Shown piece after piece: positions 27,099 to 35,791 of a DNA stretch of 64,000 nucleotides. Source of the stretch: Pontimonas salivibrio. Lineage in GTDB: Bacteria; Actinomycetota; Actinomycetes; Actinomycetales; Microbacteriaceae. Below the pieces are notes generated by a model. It was not told the origin of the DNA. It was given only the letters and a program-made list of their open reading frames with translations, and ran no database searches. Numbering within the stretch: the first letter of the stretch is position 1; each line of letters opens with the position of its first letter. A program made the translations under genes and the position numbers. The DNA is taken from contig NZ_CP026923.1 of NCBI RefSeq assembly GCF_002950575.1, positions 1,612,001 to 1,676,000 on the forward strand, in the 5' to 3' direction.

Positions 27099-28045
27099 TG
27101 ACCTCTCCGCCGCAGAGGACCTGGTTCGGTCAGTTAAGGCTTGACTGGGAGAATCGACGGGATCTCGCCACAAATCCTGCCTACGACAAAAAAGCGGGGA
27201 TCTACCACCCCCAGATCACCTCAACGTCGTGTGTGTGCGATCAACCCCATGAAATGGGCGCTACCGATTGGTCAGGTATCAACCAACCCATCACACTGAC
27301 CTACCGGGGCGGAACCGAGGGGATGGGCAATGTGTTGTTGCGCGGTTTTCAACTCGCCGACATGCTCAAAAGCCTGGGCTCACCCGTGCCGATTCGAGTC
27401 CAGGCACTCGAGAATCTCTACCGGGCAAAACCCCATGGTCAGATTGTCATCGTGTTGAAGACTGCGATTCGGTTGAAATCCGAGCCCATCCTCAGGGCCT
27501 TCAACCGGTGGGGCAACACCGTCCTCTTCGACGTTGTCGATGGCTTGGTGCCAGAAAAAATCAGCAACCTGTGTGCGTCGTATATTTGCTCAAGCCTCAC
27601 CGAAGAACACCATCGGCGCTCGCGCGGGCACCATACGATTGTGTCTTTTCAATCACCCGATCAACGCACCCCCGCATACCCTTTTGAGCGAAGAGCCTTT
27701 TCACATGTCTACTACGGGCTCCGCAAGAATGCGCTCCACCTAGACTCGCTGCCAGAGCTTCATCCGGTGGACTTCAGTGAAATGCCTCCCCACCGAAGCC
27801 CCAACCCCCTTCCGCCGGTATTGACTGATTTGCGCCACTACAGCCACCACTATTCGGTACGTGCGTGGAACGACCGAGACGGATTCAAACCGATGATGAA
27901 GGGTTTTTTCGCCGCACGACTAGGCGCAGTGGTCATCGCTTCCGCAGAAGACGAGGAATCTCGCCTCATATTGGGTGACGATTACCCCTACCTCGCGGCC
28001 AGTTCATCAGTGGAGGACGTTCAGGCAATCATTGATTACGCCTAG
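27095..28045 (+). CDS. Unrecognised protein, possibly a glycosyltransferase, cut by an in-frame TAG
   Basis: 316 residues to a TAG at 28043-28045. Contains TYRGGTEGMGNVLLRGFQLADML near 69-89, VLFDVVDGLVP and SYICSSLTEEHHR around 145-170, and a C-terminal stretch ending DDYPYLAASSSVEDVQAIIDYA that looks like the last part of a GT-B sugar transferase. The same frame continues 40 codons to a TAA at 28166, so the true ancestral protein was about 357 residues. The start overlaps the hexomutase stop (ATGA). It is not a family I can name. Confidence 0.6.
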   Translation: MMTSPPQRTWFGQLRLDWENRRDLATNPAYDKKAGIYHPQITSTSCVCDQPHEMGATDWSGINQPITLTYRGGTEGMGNVLLRGFQLADMLKSLGSPVPIRVQALENLYRAKPHGQIVIVLKTAIRLKSEPILRAFNRWGNTVLFDVVDGLVPEKISNLCASYICSSLTEEHHRRSRGHHTIVSFQSPDQRTPAYPFERRAFSHVYYGLRKNALHLDSLPELHPVDFSEMPPHRSPNPLPPVLTDLRHYSHHYSVRAWNDRDGFKPMMKGFFAARLGAVVIASAEDEESRLILGDDYPYLAASSSVEDVQAIIDYA

Positions 28046-28168
28046 GACACCCACCTGGGTCCCGAATGGGAACGAGCAGTGTCAACAATGCGTGAGCTTC
28101 GTCAGATGTCCTGCCCCGTGAAAACCGCTCAGGACCTGGTGGAGGGTCTTCGCGGACTCGCAAGCTAA
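28046..28168 (+). pseudogene. In-frame continuation after the amber codon
   Basis: Directly after the TAG the same frame reads 40 sense codons (DTHLGPEWERAVSTM..., ending LRGLAS) to TAA, which overlaps the convergent add stop by 3 nt. The composition is that of a normal amphipathic C-terminal helix region. A recent nonsense mutation, a sequencing error at one base, or readthrough would all explain it. Confidence 0.6.
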
Positions 28169-29265
28169 ATCTTTTCGAAACCTGCGATCAGAGTGTCGAT
28201 TATGTCGTCTTTATCAGCTCTGGACACAAACGCCGCGTGGGCGGCGTTGATCTGGATCGCCAGGAGATCATCGGCGTCGTAACCGAAGGTATCGACAAGG
28301 AGTGCCAACTCTTTAGAGAGTGTGGTGTCACTCATCAGCCGATTGTCGGTGTTGACGGTGACGGAAAATCCGAGCCGATAGAGCAGGTCGAAGGGGTGTT
28401 CGGCGAGTACGCGCTTTGGACCAATCGCGCCAGTTTGAATATTCGATGAGGGGCTGGTCTCCAGCGCAATTCCTCGGTCAAGAACCCAGGTCGCAACCGT
28501 GCCCAATTCAACGGTGATGGCATCCCCGTCTTCGTGGACATTCATGTCTTCGACGATGCGCACACCGTGGCCAAGTCGCAGCGCCCGACCATCGATCAGG
28601 GCACTTTTGATGCTGTCCACTCCGTCAGCTTCACCGGCGTGGACGGTGACGGGGAAAAACTCTGAGGCGAGCAGGTCAAACGCATCCTGAAGCCTGGAGG
28701 GCGGGAAGCCAGCTTCTGGTCCGGCAATATCGAAGCCGGCGACCCCACTGTCTCGGTGTCGAAGCGCCAGCTGAGCAATCTCGAGGCCATTGTCGGCCTG
28801 GCGCATGGCAGAAATCAACTGACCGATCCAGATTTTGTCCCCGGCAGCTTCGATTGCGGAGACCGCTTCGTCGATTCCTGCCTGAACGGCTCTCACAGCG
28901 TCGTCGAGGCTCAGGCCCTTGTTCAGGTGTTGTTCTGGCGCCCAACGAATTTCGCCACAAATCACGCCGTCCGCGTGGAGGTCTTCCACGAATTCGCGGG
29001 CGATGCGGGTGAGACCAGCAGCGGTCTGCATCACACTGGTCGTCACATCGAACGTTTTCAAATATTCGACCAATGACCCAGAATTGGACTGGTCGGCAAA
29101 CCACTTCCCCAGCGCGTCAGCATCGGTTTCTGGAAGCTCAATTCCCTCTTCGCCGGCCAGGTCGATGATTGTTTGGGGGCGAAGCCCCCCATCGAGGTGA
29201 TCGTGGAGGGAAATCTTTGGCAGCGACTCGATAGCGATGTCTGTTCCGGGCAGGGTGTGGGTCAT
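28165..29265 (-). CDS. add: Adenosine deaminase
   Basis: Deaminates (deoxy)adenosine to (deoxy)inosine. 366 residues with the metal-binding SLHDHLDGG near 18-26, VTVHAGEADG near 210, LRLGHGVRIVED near 228 and VNTDNRLMSDTTLSKE near 300 (catalytic Asp). The start overlaps the cdd stop by 4 nt. Last gene of the nucleoside uptake operon; its product feeds the phosphorylase encoded 3 kb away. Confidence 0.95.
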   Translation of the reverse strand: MTHTLPGTDIAIESLPKISLHDHLDGGLRPQTIIDLAGEEGIELPETDADALGKWFADQSNSGSLVEYLKTFDVTTSVMQTAAGLTRIAREFVEDLHADGVICGEIRWAPEQHLNKGLSLDDAVRAVQAGIDEAVSAIEAAGDKIWIGQLISAMRQADNGLEIAQLALRHRDSGVAGFDIAGPEAGFPPSRLQDAFDLLASEFFPVTVHAGEADGVDSIKSALIDGRALRLGHGVRIVEDMNVHEDGDAITVELGTVATWVLDRGIALETSPSSNIQTGAIGPKRVLAEHPFDLLYRLGFSVTVNTDNRLMSDTTLSKELALLVDTFGYDADDLLAIQINAAHAAFVSRADKDDIIDTLIAGFEKI

Positions 29266-29663
29266 TGCTGATAATTCCTTAACTGTCGTGGTCCAAAGGC
29301 ATCTGGCAACACCTCATCGATTGTGCGAATACCCGAGACGGTTTCTAACACCATGTCTTCGGCTGAGTGCTCGTAAAGCAGTTGACGACAACGCCCGCAG
29401 GGCATCAATACTTCACCGTGTCCGTCCACGCAGGTAAAGGCGACGAGTTTGCCACCACCGGTCATTGCCAACTGGGAGACCAAGGAGCATTCGGCGCACA
29501 GTGTCACACCGTAGGACGCGTTTTCGACGTTGCACCCGGAGACAATACGGCCATCATCCACAATGGCGGCAGCCCCCACGGGGAAGTTTGAATAGGGCAC
29601 GTAGGCCAGGCGCATTGCGCCGGTGGCAATGTCTCGAAGTGCCGCCCAGTCCACGTTGGTCAT
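29262..29663 (-). CDS. cdd: Cytidine deaminase
   Basis: 133 residues, homotetrameric type. SNFPVGAA near 21-28, SGCNVENASYGVTLCAECSLV (38-58) with zinc-ligand Cys and catalytic Glu, and MPCGRCRQLL near 88-97 with the other two zinc Cys. Seven nucleotides after the upstream permease stop. Confidence 0.96.
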   Translation of the reverse strand: MTNVDWAALRDIATGAMRLAYVPYSNFPVGAAAIVDDGRIVSGCNVENASYGVTLCAECSLVSQLAMTGGGKLVAFTCVDGHGEVLMPCGRCRQLLYEHSAEDMVLETVSGIRTIDEVLPDAFGPRQLRNYQQ

Positions 29664-29670
29664 CGTGGTC

Positions 29671-30957
29671 TCACTCTTTCACATAGGGCTTGCCCACTGA
29701 GGCAGGCGGGCGGACTCTGCCCACAAAACCCACCACCGCAATCAACGTCACCAGGTAGGGCACCATCAAAATGAAGTCGGTGGGGATTCCAGGGCTGACC
29801 TGGTTCGCCCACACCCGAAGGATGATGCTAAAACCAAATAGAAGCGCTGCAGCCGACATGTAGAACGGGTGCCAGCGGCCGAGAATGACCACGGCGAGGG
29901 CAATAAAACCTTGTCCGGCGGTCATTTCTTTTCCGAAGGCTCCCGTGTTCCCAATCGTTAGCGCCGCACCCCCAAGGCCCGCGAGAAGCCCCCCGAGACT
30001 CACCCACCAGAATCGGGTGCGACCCACGTTGATTCCGACAGTGTCGGCGGCGAGCGGGTATTCGCCCACCGATCGAGCGCGCAGACCAAGTCGACTACGG
30101 AAGAGCACCCACCACAGCAGTGGTACGGCGAGAAACGCGGCGAAAACTGTCACGCGGTTGTCAAACAGCACCGGGCCGATAACGGGAAGATCGGAAAGTA
30201 GCGGGATGGCAAAAATGTCCAACGTCCCGGGGAAGTTCGCCCGGTCAGCGTCGCTGGAGAGCCACTGCGAGAAAAGAAAGTTGGTAATCCCAATGACGAG
30301 GACGTTAAGCACCACACCAACGATGATCTGGTCGGCGAGGTATTTCACCGCGAACACTGCGAGAACCATGCCCAGAAGCATGCCTGCGACCATCGCAGCG
30401 GCGAGGGCGACATAGAGGTTTCCGGTGAGGCTGCCTACGACTGCGCCCACGAAGGCTCCGGCGAGGAGCTGCGCCTCGATCGAAATGTTCACCACGCCGA
30501 CGCGCTCCGACATGACCCCTGAGAGTCCGCCAAAGATGATGGGAACGGCGAGGATGAGGGCGTTGGCGAGCAGGAACGCCAATGGGACGGTATCGCCCGC
30601 GGCGAGCCAGCCCAGCAGGCCAAATAGTCCCACGGCGCCGTAGAGGGTGATCCACCACAATGGCACGGGAGTGTTTTTTGAGACCCACCAGGCAGCGACT
30701 GCGGTCATCGCGAGCAACATAATGCCGACAACAATGTTGACGGTGCTAGAGATTCCCACAAAGGCGGGCAGGGAGATCGCGGCGTCTTCTGCGGAGATCT
30801 TGTACTCGACAGGCTCCTGTCTGCCAAGCAGGCCAAAGAACACAAGAATGAGAATGGCGAAGAAGCCCATCACGATCGTCGAGCGCCAACTGGCCTTTTG
30901 CTCGGCAAGCGAGAACATCCCGGGGGTGACTTCTGCGCGCGAGGTATCCACCGTCAC
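29671..30957 (-). CDS. Nucleoside ABC transporter permease (NupC/YufQ type)
   Basis: 428 residues, longer than usual because of an extra N-terminal region with two to three membrane segments before the BPD_transp_2-type core (GLSGVMSERVGVVNISIEAQLLAGAFVGAVVGS). Further helices and the conserved GLRARSVGEYPLAADTVGINVGRTR loop near 310 couple to the ATPase. Overlaps the upstream permease stop by 4 nt. Confidence 0.9.
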   Translation of the reverse strand: MTVDTSRAEVTPGMFSLAEQKASWRSTIVMGFFAILILVFFGLLGRQEPVEYKISAEDAAISLPAFVGISSTVNIVVGIMLLAMTAVAAWWVSKNTPVPLWWITLYGAVGLFGLLGWLAAGDTVPLAFLLANALILAVPIIFGGLSGVMSERVGVVNISIEAQLLAGAFVGAVVGSLTGNLYVALAAAMVAGMLLGMVLAVFAVKYLADQIIVGVVLNVLVIGITNFLFSQWLSSDADRANFPGTLDIFAIPLLSDLPVIGPVLFDNRVTVFAAFLAVPLLWWVLFRSRLGLRARSVGEYPLAADTVGINVGRTRFWWVSLGGLLAGLGGAALTIGNTGAFGKEMTAGQGFIALAVVILGRWHPFYMSAAALLFGFSIILRVWANQVSPGIPTDFILMVPYLVTLIAVVGFVGRVRPPASVGKPYVKE

Positions 30958-32147
30958 TGAGGCGCCTCCTCTCGCAGAATCCGTGCTCGTAGCCGATCCA
31001 GCGCGGGAGTCTGTTTCAAAGCGGGCAGGCGGAACACCGCACGAATTAGTGGAGGAGCAGCGATGAACAGCACAATGGCTCCCTGAATGATGCCCAGCAC
31101 CTCCGGAGAAATTCCCATGATCTGCATTTGGGGCCCGCCGGCTTTGAACGCGCCAAAGAGCAGGCCGGCCAGCGCAATTCCGATGGCGTTTCCTCCACCG
31201 AGCAGCGCCACGGTGATGCCGTCAAAGCCAATTCCGGCGTGAATGCTCTGGGTGAAGCCGGTTTGAAGACCGAGGGTTTGGTGGGCAGCGCCCACCCCCA
31301 CAAGAGCTGCCGACGCGAACATCGCCGCGACGTAGGTGCGACCGACGTTAATTCCGGCGCTCCTCGCAGCGTGCGGGTTGTGGCCCACCATGCGGAAGCG
31401 GTAGCCAATCGTGGAGCGCTCCATAAGCCACCAGTAAAACCACACTGCGGCGATTACGAGGAACAACCCTGCGTGCAGGCTGTAGGTCTCGGGAAAGAGT
31501 TGGGGCAGACGAGCGGTTTCAAGCGGAGCCTCCGCTTTGGGGTTCCCCCCCGATTCGGGGTCTTTCAAAAGTCCTGGGGTGCGGATAAACCAGGTGAATA
31601 GGTAGATCGAAATGTAGTTGAGCATGATGGTGAGAATCACTTCGTGAGCCCCCGTGCGGGCTTTGAAGTAGCCCACGAGAGCACCCAACATCGCCGAGCC
31701 GAGAATCGTGGCGAGCACAGCGACGAGGACGTGCACCCCGAAGGGCAGCTCCATTCTCGTCGAAACAAACGTGCCCCAGAGGATTCCAAACATCATTTGG
31801 CCGTTACCACCAATGTTGAACAAACCCACCCGGAATCCCAGGGAGATCCCCAAGCCGGCAGCGATGAGGGGGCCGGCAAACCGAATCGTCTCGGTAATCG
31901 GTTTGAGCGTATCGGCCACGCCTTCTGCACGAAGGTTCAGGATAGATCCACGGAAAAGTGCTGCATACCCGTCAGAAATCGCACCAAACCCTCCCGCAAC
32001 GGCCTGCCCCGCCTCACCGGCCACGACACCGTCGATGAAGTCTTCTGCCGAGAAAAAAATAAACAGAGAGCCAATCACAAACCCTGCGACGATGGCCGCG
32101 AAAATTCGGGCGCCACTGGTGGAGAGGATCTCTCGGATGATGGTCAC
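30954..32147 (-). CDS. Nucleoside ABC transporter permease (NupB/YufP type)
   Basis: 397 residues, about eight to ten membrane segments. LGISLGFRVGLFNIGGNGQMMFG near 97-119 and YRFRMVGHNPHAARSAGINVGRTYVAAMFASAALVG near 243-280 are typical permease motifs for Bmp-dependent nucleoside importers. Overlaps the ATPase stop and the second permease start by 4 nt each. Confidence 0.9.
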   Translation of the reverse strand: MTIIREILSTSGARIFAAIVAGFVIGSLFIFFSAEDFIDGVVAGEAGQAVAGGFGAISDGYAALFRGSILNLRAEGVADTLKPITETIRFAGPLIAAGLGISLGFRVGLFNIGGNGQMMFGILWGTFVSTRMELPFGVHVLVAVLATILGSAMLGALVGYFKARTGAHEVILTIMLNYISIYLFTWFIRTPGLLKDPESGGNPKAEAPLETARLPQLFPETYSLHAGLFLVIAAVWFYWWLMERSTIGYRFRMVGHNPHAARSAGINVGRTYVAAMFASAALVGVGAAHQTLGLQTGFTQSIHAGIGFDGITVALLGGGNAIGIALAGLLFGAFKAGGPQMQIMGISPEVLGIIQGAIVLFIAAPPLIRAVFRLPALKQTPALDRLRARILREEAPQ

Positions 32148-33655
32148 GCGACACTCTCCTTCGTGACACCGGCCATCAACTGGCCCAACTCTTCGCGGGG
32201 AATATCGGGGTTGACCACGCCGACGATACGTCCCCGATACATCACCGCGATTCGGTCAGCCAGGGCGTACACCTCGTCAAGTTCGGTCGAGACAATCACG
32301 ACCGGGATTCCACGGTCTCGTGTAGCAATGATTTGTTCGTGGATGAACTCGATCGACCCCACGTCGACACCGCGGGTAGGCTGCGCGGCAATCAGGAGAT
32401 TCAAGTCCCTACTGAGCTCACGAGCGACGACAACTTTCTGCTGGTTACCACCCGAGAGGTTTTTTGCAAGGGTCGCCGACGAGGGGGTCCGCACGTCGAA
32501 GGCTTCGATGAGCTCATCGGAGCGCTGGGCGCGCGCATCGAGGTCGATCGAAACACCGTTAACCCAGGGGGCTTGCTGGTAGGCGTTGAGCATGAAATTC
32601 TCGGCCAAGGTGAACTCGCCCACCAGGCCATCCTTCTTCCGGTCTTCGGGAATAAACCCCACACCTTTATCGAGGACCTCACGGACCGAATCGTGAGTAA
32701 TGTCCTCACCAGCCAGCACAATCGTCCCGGAGGCAGGTTCGCGAAGGCCCAAGAGCGCCTCAGCCAGTTCGGTTTGGCCATTCCCTTGCACCCCGGCAAT
32801 GGCGAGGACCTCTCCGGAGCGCACCTCGAGGCTCACGGCATCGAGAACTTTCTGGTTGCGTTCATCAATCACGGTGAGATCTGAAATGGAGAGCACCACC
32901 TCTCCCGGCTGTGCAGGGTCCTTATCAACGGAGAGATCAACGGCCCGGCCCACCATCAAGGAGGCCAGCTTGTCGATGGCGGTGTCTGGACTGGCAGTTT
33001 CGACCACTTTGCCTTGGCGGATCACAACAATTCGGTCACAGACCTCTTGGACTTCGCGGAGTTTGTGGGTGATGAACACGATACTCGTGCCCTCGTTGGC
33101 GAGCTGGCGCATAATGTCCATCAGCTCATCTGTTTCCTGTGGTGTGAGCACGGCAGTGGGTTCGTCGAGGACGAGCACTTTGGCATCCCGGGCCAGTGCT
33201 TTGATGATCTCGACCCGCTGCTGAACTCCGACAGGAAGGTCTTCTACCACCGCATCAGGGTCGACGCTGAAACCAAAACGCTCCGAAATTTCGCGCACCA
33301 TTCGGCGCGCCTCATCGAGATCGAGGACCCCGGCGGCGCGGGTTGGCTCGTGGCCAAGAATCACGTTTTCCGCGACGGTAAACACAGGAATGAGCATGAA
33401 GTGCTGGTGGACCATTCCGATCCCGGCCGCCATCGCATCGCCAGGACCGCGGAACGATACCCGCTGATCATCGAGCAGGATATCCCCGGAGTCAGCCTGG
33501 TAGAGCCCGTAGAGGAGGTTCATCAAAGTGGACTTGCCTGCACCGTTTTCGCCCAGCAAACCGAGAATCTCCCCAGGGTTGACGGTGAGGGAAATGTTGT
33601 CATTGGCGACCACTTTTCCGAAGCGTTTGGACATTCCCCGCAGTTCGAGCTTCAC
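32144..33655 (-). CDS. Nucleoside ABC transporter ATP-binding protein, two fused ATPase domains
   Basis: 503 residues. Domain 1: Walker A LGENGAGKSTLMNLLYG near 34-50, Q-loop, LVLDEPTAVLTPQE near 163. Domain 2: GVQGNGQTEL in place of a canonical Walker A near 270 and LSGGNQQKVVVARELSRDLNLLIAAQPTRGVDVG near 400. A degenerate second nucleotide site is normal for the RbsA/NupA family. GTG start with GAGAGGAC upstream. A TAGGAT hexamer about 40 nt upstream of the start may be an internal promoter. Confidence 0.92.
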   Translation of the reverse strand: MKLELRGMSKRFGKVVANDNISLTVNPGEILGLLGENGAGKSTLMNLLYGLYQADSGDILLDDQRVSFRGPGDAMAAGIGMVHQHFMLIPVFTVAENVILGHEPTRAAGVLDLDEARRMVREISERFGFSVDPDAVVEDLPVGVQQRVEIIKALARDAKVLVLDEPTAVLTPQETDELMDIMRQLANEGTSIVFITHKLREVQEVCDRIVVIRQGKVVETASPDTAIDKLASLMVGRAVDLSVDKDPAQPGEVVLSISDLTVIDERNQKVLDAVSLEVRSGEVLAIAGVQGNGQTELAEALLGLREPASGTIVLAGEDITHDSVREVLDKGVGFIPEDRKKDGLVGEFTLAENFMLNAYQQAPWVNGVSIDLDARAQRSDELIEAFDVRTPSSATLAKNLSGGNQQKVVVARELSRDLNLLIAAQPTRGVDVGSIEFIHEQIIATRDRGIPVVIVSTELDEVYALADRIAVMYRGRIVGVVNPDIPREELGQLMAGVTKESVA

Positions 33656-33731
33656 CCGGTGTCCTCTCTCTCGCCCCAGTGCCTAGCTCATCCTACGCGA
33701 GCCCAGAGCGCCGATATTCCCCCCAAATGAC

Positions 33732-33761
33732 TGTGGCCCCCGGAATATTCCGGGGGCCACA
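33732..33761 (-). other. Perfect 30-bp palindrome between bmp and the ATPase gene
   Basis: Arms of 15 bp (TGTGGCCCCCGGAAT and its complement) with no spacer. It lies 17 nt after the stop of the binding-protein gene and before the ATPase gene. No T-run follows in the direction of transcription, so it is more likely an mRNA-stabilising or partial-termination hairpin that raises binding-protein yield than a full terminator. Confidence 0.65.
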
Positions 33762-33778
33762 ATGGATCGACGGTATGA

Positions 33779-34897
33779 CTAGGACAGTGGGTCCACGTCG
33801 CCGTCGATGATGCCCTGCTTGAGCACGGCCAGGCGGTCTTTGACGTCCTGAGAGATCTCCGAGTCGAACTCGTAGAACGGGGAGATGTCGGTGCCGCCGT
33901 TAGCGAGGTTTCCGAGGTAGGTCTCGTTAGAGAACTCTCCGCCACTCGAGAGGTCGGCGATGATTTCGAAGGTCGCCACCGACATGCGCTTCTCGGCTGA
34001 GGTGAGCACTAGCGGTGCGTACTGCGGCGAAGTTGCAGCGATGTCGAGGTCGACACCCACCATCACACCGTCAATACCGGCGTCAGCGATTGCTTCCGAC
34101 GCAGCTCCGAACTGGTCTCCACCCACGGGGAAGAGGACATCGGCACCGGCCTCGACGAGGCTCGCGGCGATCGACTTCGAGGTGGCGCTGTTGGGCGCGA
34201 AGTCACCGATGAAGTCACCGGTTCCCGCCTCGGGGTCCCAGCCGACCACGGTCACCTCAGTGCCAGTGTCTGCCTCATAGGCTTTTGCGCCGTAGTAGTA
34301 GCCGTCCATGAAGTCAGTGACCGGCGGAATTTGGACACCACCGTATGTACCGATGACCTTAGAGGTGGAGTAGGCGGCAGCGGTGTAACCGGCGAGGTAG
34401 CTCGACTCGAACATCGCGTAACGCACTGACTTCACGTTCGGGAGCGGCTCACCGTCAACCGTGTTGTCACCATCCACGGCCACGTAGACCATGTCGGGGT
34501 TTTCCTGGGCGGAGGCTTTGAGCGCTTCCTCAAGAGCGAATCCGACACCGAAGATCACGTCGCAGCCTTCGTCCACAGTGGCTTGGACGTTGGGGGCGAA
34601 GTCTTCAGGGGTGTTGGACTCGAGGGCGCGAATCTCGACCCCGAGTTCTTCTTCAGCCTGCTGAAGGCCACGGTAAACGGCCTCGTTAAACGATGCGTCT
34701 TCCCAGCTTCCTTCATCGGACACAGCGCAGGCGAGGAAGTCAAGCTGCGCGGGTGCCTCGGCGGTTTCTTCAGTTTCAGCTGGTTCTTCGGTCGCTTCCT
34801 CAGCGACCTCGGCGGTTCCGGCGCAGCCGGAGAGAACAAGAGCAATAGCTCCTGCTGCCGCGAAGCCCGCGAGGGTCTTCTTGGTAAGTGTTGCCAT
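33779..34897 (-). CDS. Bmp family nucleoside-binding lipoprotein
   Basis: Substrate-binding subunit of the nucleoside importer. 372 residues with signal peptide KKTLAGFAAAGAIALVLSGC ending in lipobox LSGC (Cys about 24), an acidic linker rich in EE, TEET, AEAP (about 27-48), then a PnrA-like domain (SDEGSWEDASFNEAVYRGLQQAEEELG, FGVGFALEEAL, AGYTAAAYSTSKVIGTYGGVQIPPVTDFMDGY). ATG 34897 gives the best signal peptide; an in-frame ATG at 34918 is possible. First gene of the operon to add. Confidence 0.93.
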   Translation of the reverse strand: MATLTKKTLAGFAAAGAIALVLSGCAGTAEVAEEATEEPAETEETAEAPAQLDFLACAVSDEGSWEDASFNEAVYRGLQQAEEELGVEIRALESNTPEDFAPNVQATVDEGCDVIFGVGFALEEALKASAQENPDMVYVAVDGDNTVDGEPLPNVKSVRYAMFESSYLAGYTAAAYSTSKVIGTYGGVQIPPVTDFMDGYYYGAKAYEADTGTEVTVVGWDPEAGTGDFIGDFAPNSATSKSIAASLVEAGADVLFPVGGDQFGAASEAIADAGIDGVMVGVDLDIAATSPQYAPLVLTSAEKRMSVATFEIIADLSSGGEFSNETYLGNLANGGTDISPFYEFDSEISQDVKDRLAVLKQGIIDGDVDPLS

Positions 34898-35065
34898 GTG
34901 TTGGGGATTTCCTCTCATACGTGAATGTCGTCCGAGGCGGGCCTGACTCGTCTGTTGTCAGATTGAGGGCACCGCCGGACTTCTGGTGAACCACATCTTA
35001 CGCTCGCGTGAGCGCTTGGATGCATCCTGTCGAGCGCCAAGGCCAGACCGTATCCAAGCTGTTAC
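34898..35065. other. Intergenic region upstream of the Bmp gene
   Basis: 168 nt between the minus-strand methyltransferase stop and the minus-strand Bmp start. It has a GAGAGG Shine-Dalgarno-like site, a CGCTC-GCGT-GAGCG hairpin at 35001-35014 and a GGATGCATCC palindrome just beyond. No clear -10/-35 pair. Confidence 0.3.
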
Positions 35066-35791
35066 TTACGCCCGCCCAAGAATGCGTCTGGCAAGGTTTT
35101 TGCGGGCGCGTTTTCTTGTCTTCGCCTGACGGTGACGGGCGATGCGCTGTTTTTCTTCCGTGGCGACCCGCACAAGTTCTGGGTGGGGTTCGTACACCCG
35201 GGCTGTTGATTCGGAGGTTTTCACAAAAAACCACGATGGGTAGCGGTTATAACTGTGGTCTTCGGTGCGCTCAGTTTGTTTGAGCCCGACGCCTAACGCC
35301 TCGGCAAAGTCATTGACTGCCCACTGCACCAATGGCCAGTCGTCGTGGTAGTCATCGCCAGCCATCACGCCTCCCACTTTCACGGTGGGGAACCAATCAG
35401 CGAGGGTTTGGCCTCCCTCTTGACCGGTGTGGGCGAAACCGTCCACGTAGACAAAGTCAAAAAATTCGTCGGGGAATAGCTCACGCGCTTCTTCAAACGT
35501 CATGCGCAGCAGGGAGTAGTTGGTGTGAAGGCCGACGGCGCCTAGCGCCGCGCGGTATTCGTCAATGTGGTGGTAGTAGTCGTCGTAAGTATCCACTCCG
35601 AAGACTTTGGCGAACTTTCCCGAACCGGTCATTTTTGCGGAAAAGCTTCCCGCGGCCACACCCAGCTCGATACCGACATTCTTTTTTCCACCAAGGGCGT
35701 TCAGCACGCCCTCGCGGCCCACACCAGAAACGAGTTCCACGGTGGGTCGGTTCATGTGCTGGTGGGCTAAGGCGCGCAATGCGTCGCTCAC
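35066..35791 (-). CDS. Class I SAM-dependent methyltransferase-like protein
   Basis: 241 residues. VGIELGVAAGSFSAKMTGSGKFAKVFGVDTYDDYYH (about 38-73) is the SAM-binding region, and FFDFVYVDGFAHTGQEGGQTLADWFPTVKVGGVMAGDDYHDDW (about 112-155) matches Methyltransf_24-type proteins. The C-terminal 40 residues are very basic (RQAKTRKRARKNLARR). It overlaps the manC stop by 4 nt, so it may methylate a mannose-containing glycan; this is inference. Confidence 0.72.
   Translation of the reverse strand: MSDALRALAHQHMNRPTVELVSGVGREGVLNALGGKKNVGIELGVAAGSFSAKMTGSGKFAKVFGVDTYDDYYHHIDEYRAALGAVGLHTNYSLLRMTFEEARELFPDEFFDFVYVDGFAHTGQEGGQTLADWFPTVKVGGVMAGDDYHDDWPLVQWAVNDFAEALGVGLKQTERTEDHSYNRYPSWFFVKTSESTARVYEPHPELVRVATEEKQRIARHRQAKTRKRARKNLARRILGRA

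Noticed and set aside
31644-32582. 312-codon open frame on the plus strand opposite the nucleoside importer genes
   Set aside because: Antisense to well-supported permease and ATPase genes with full motif sets; long shadow frames are common at this base composition.
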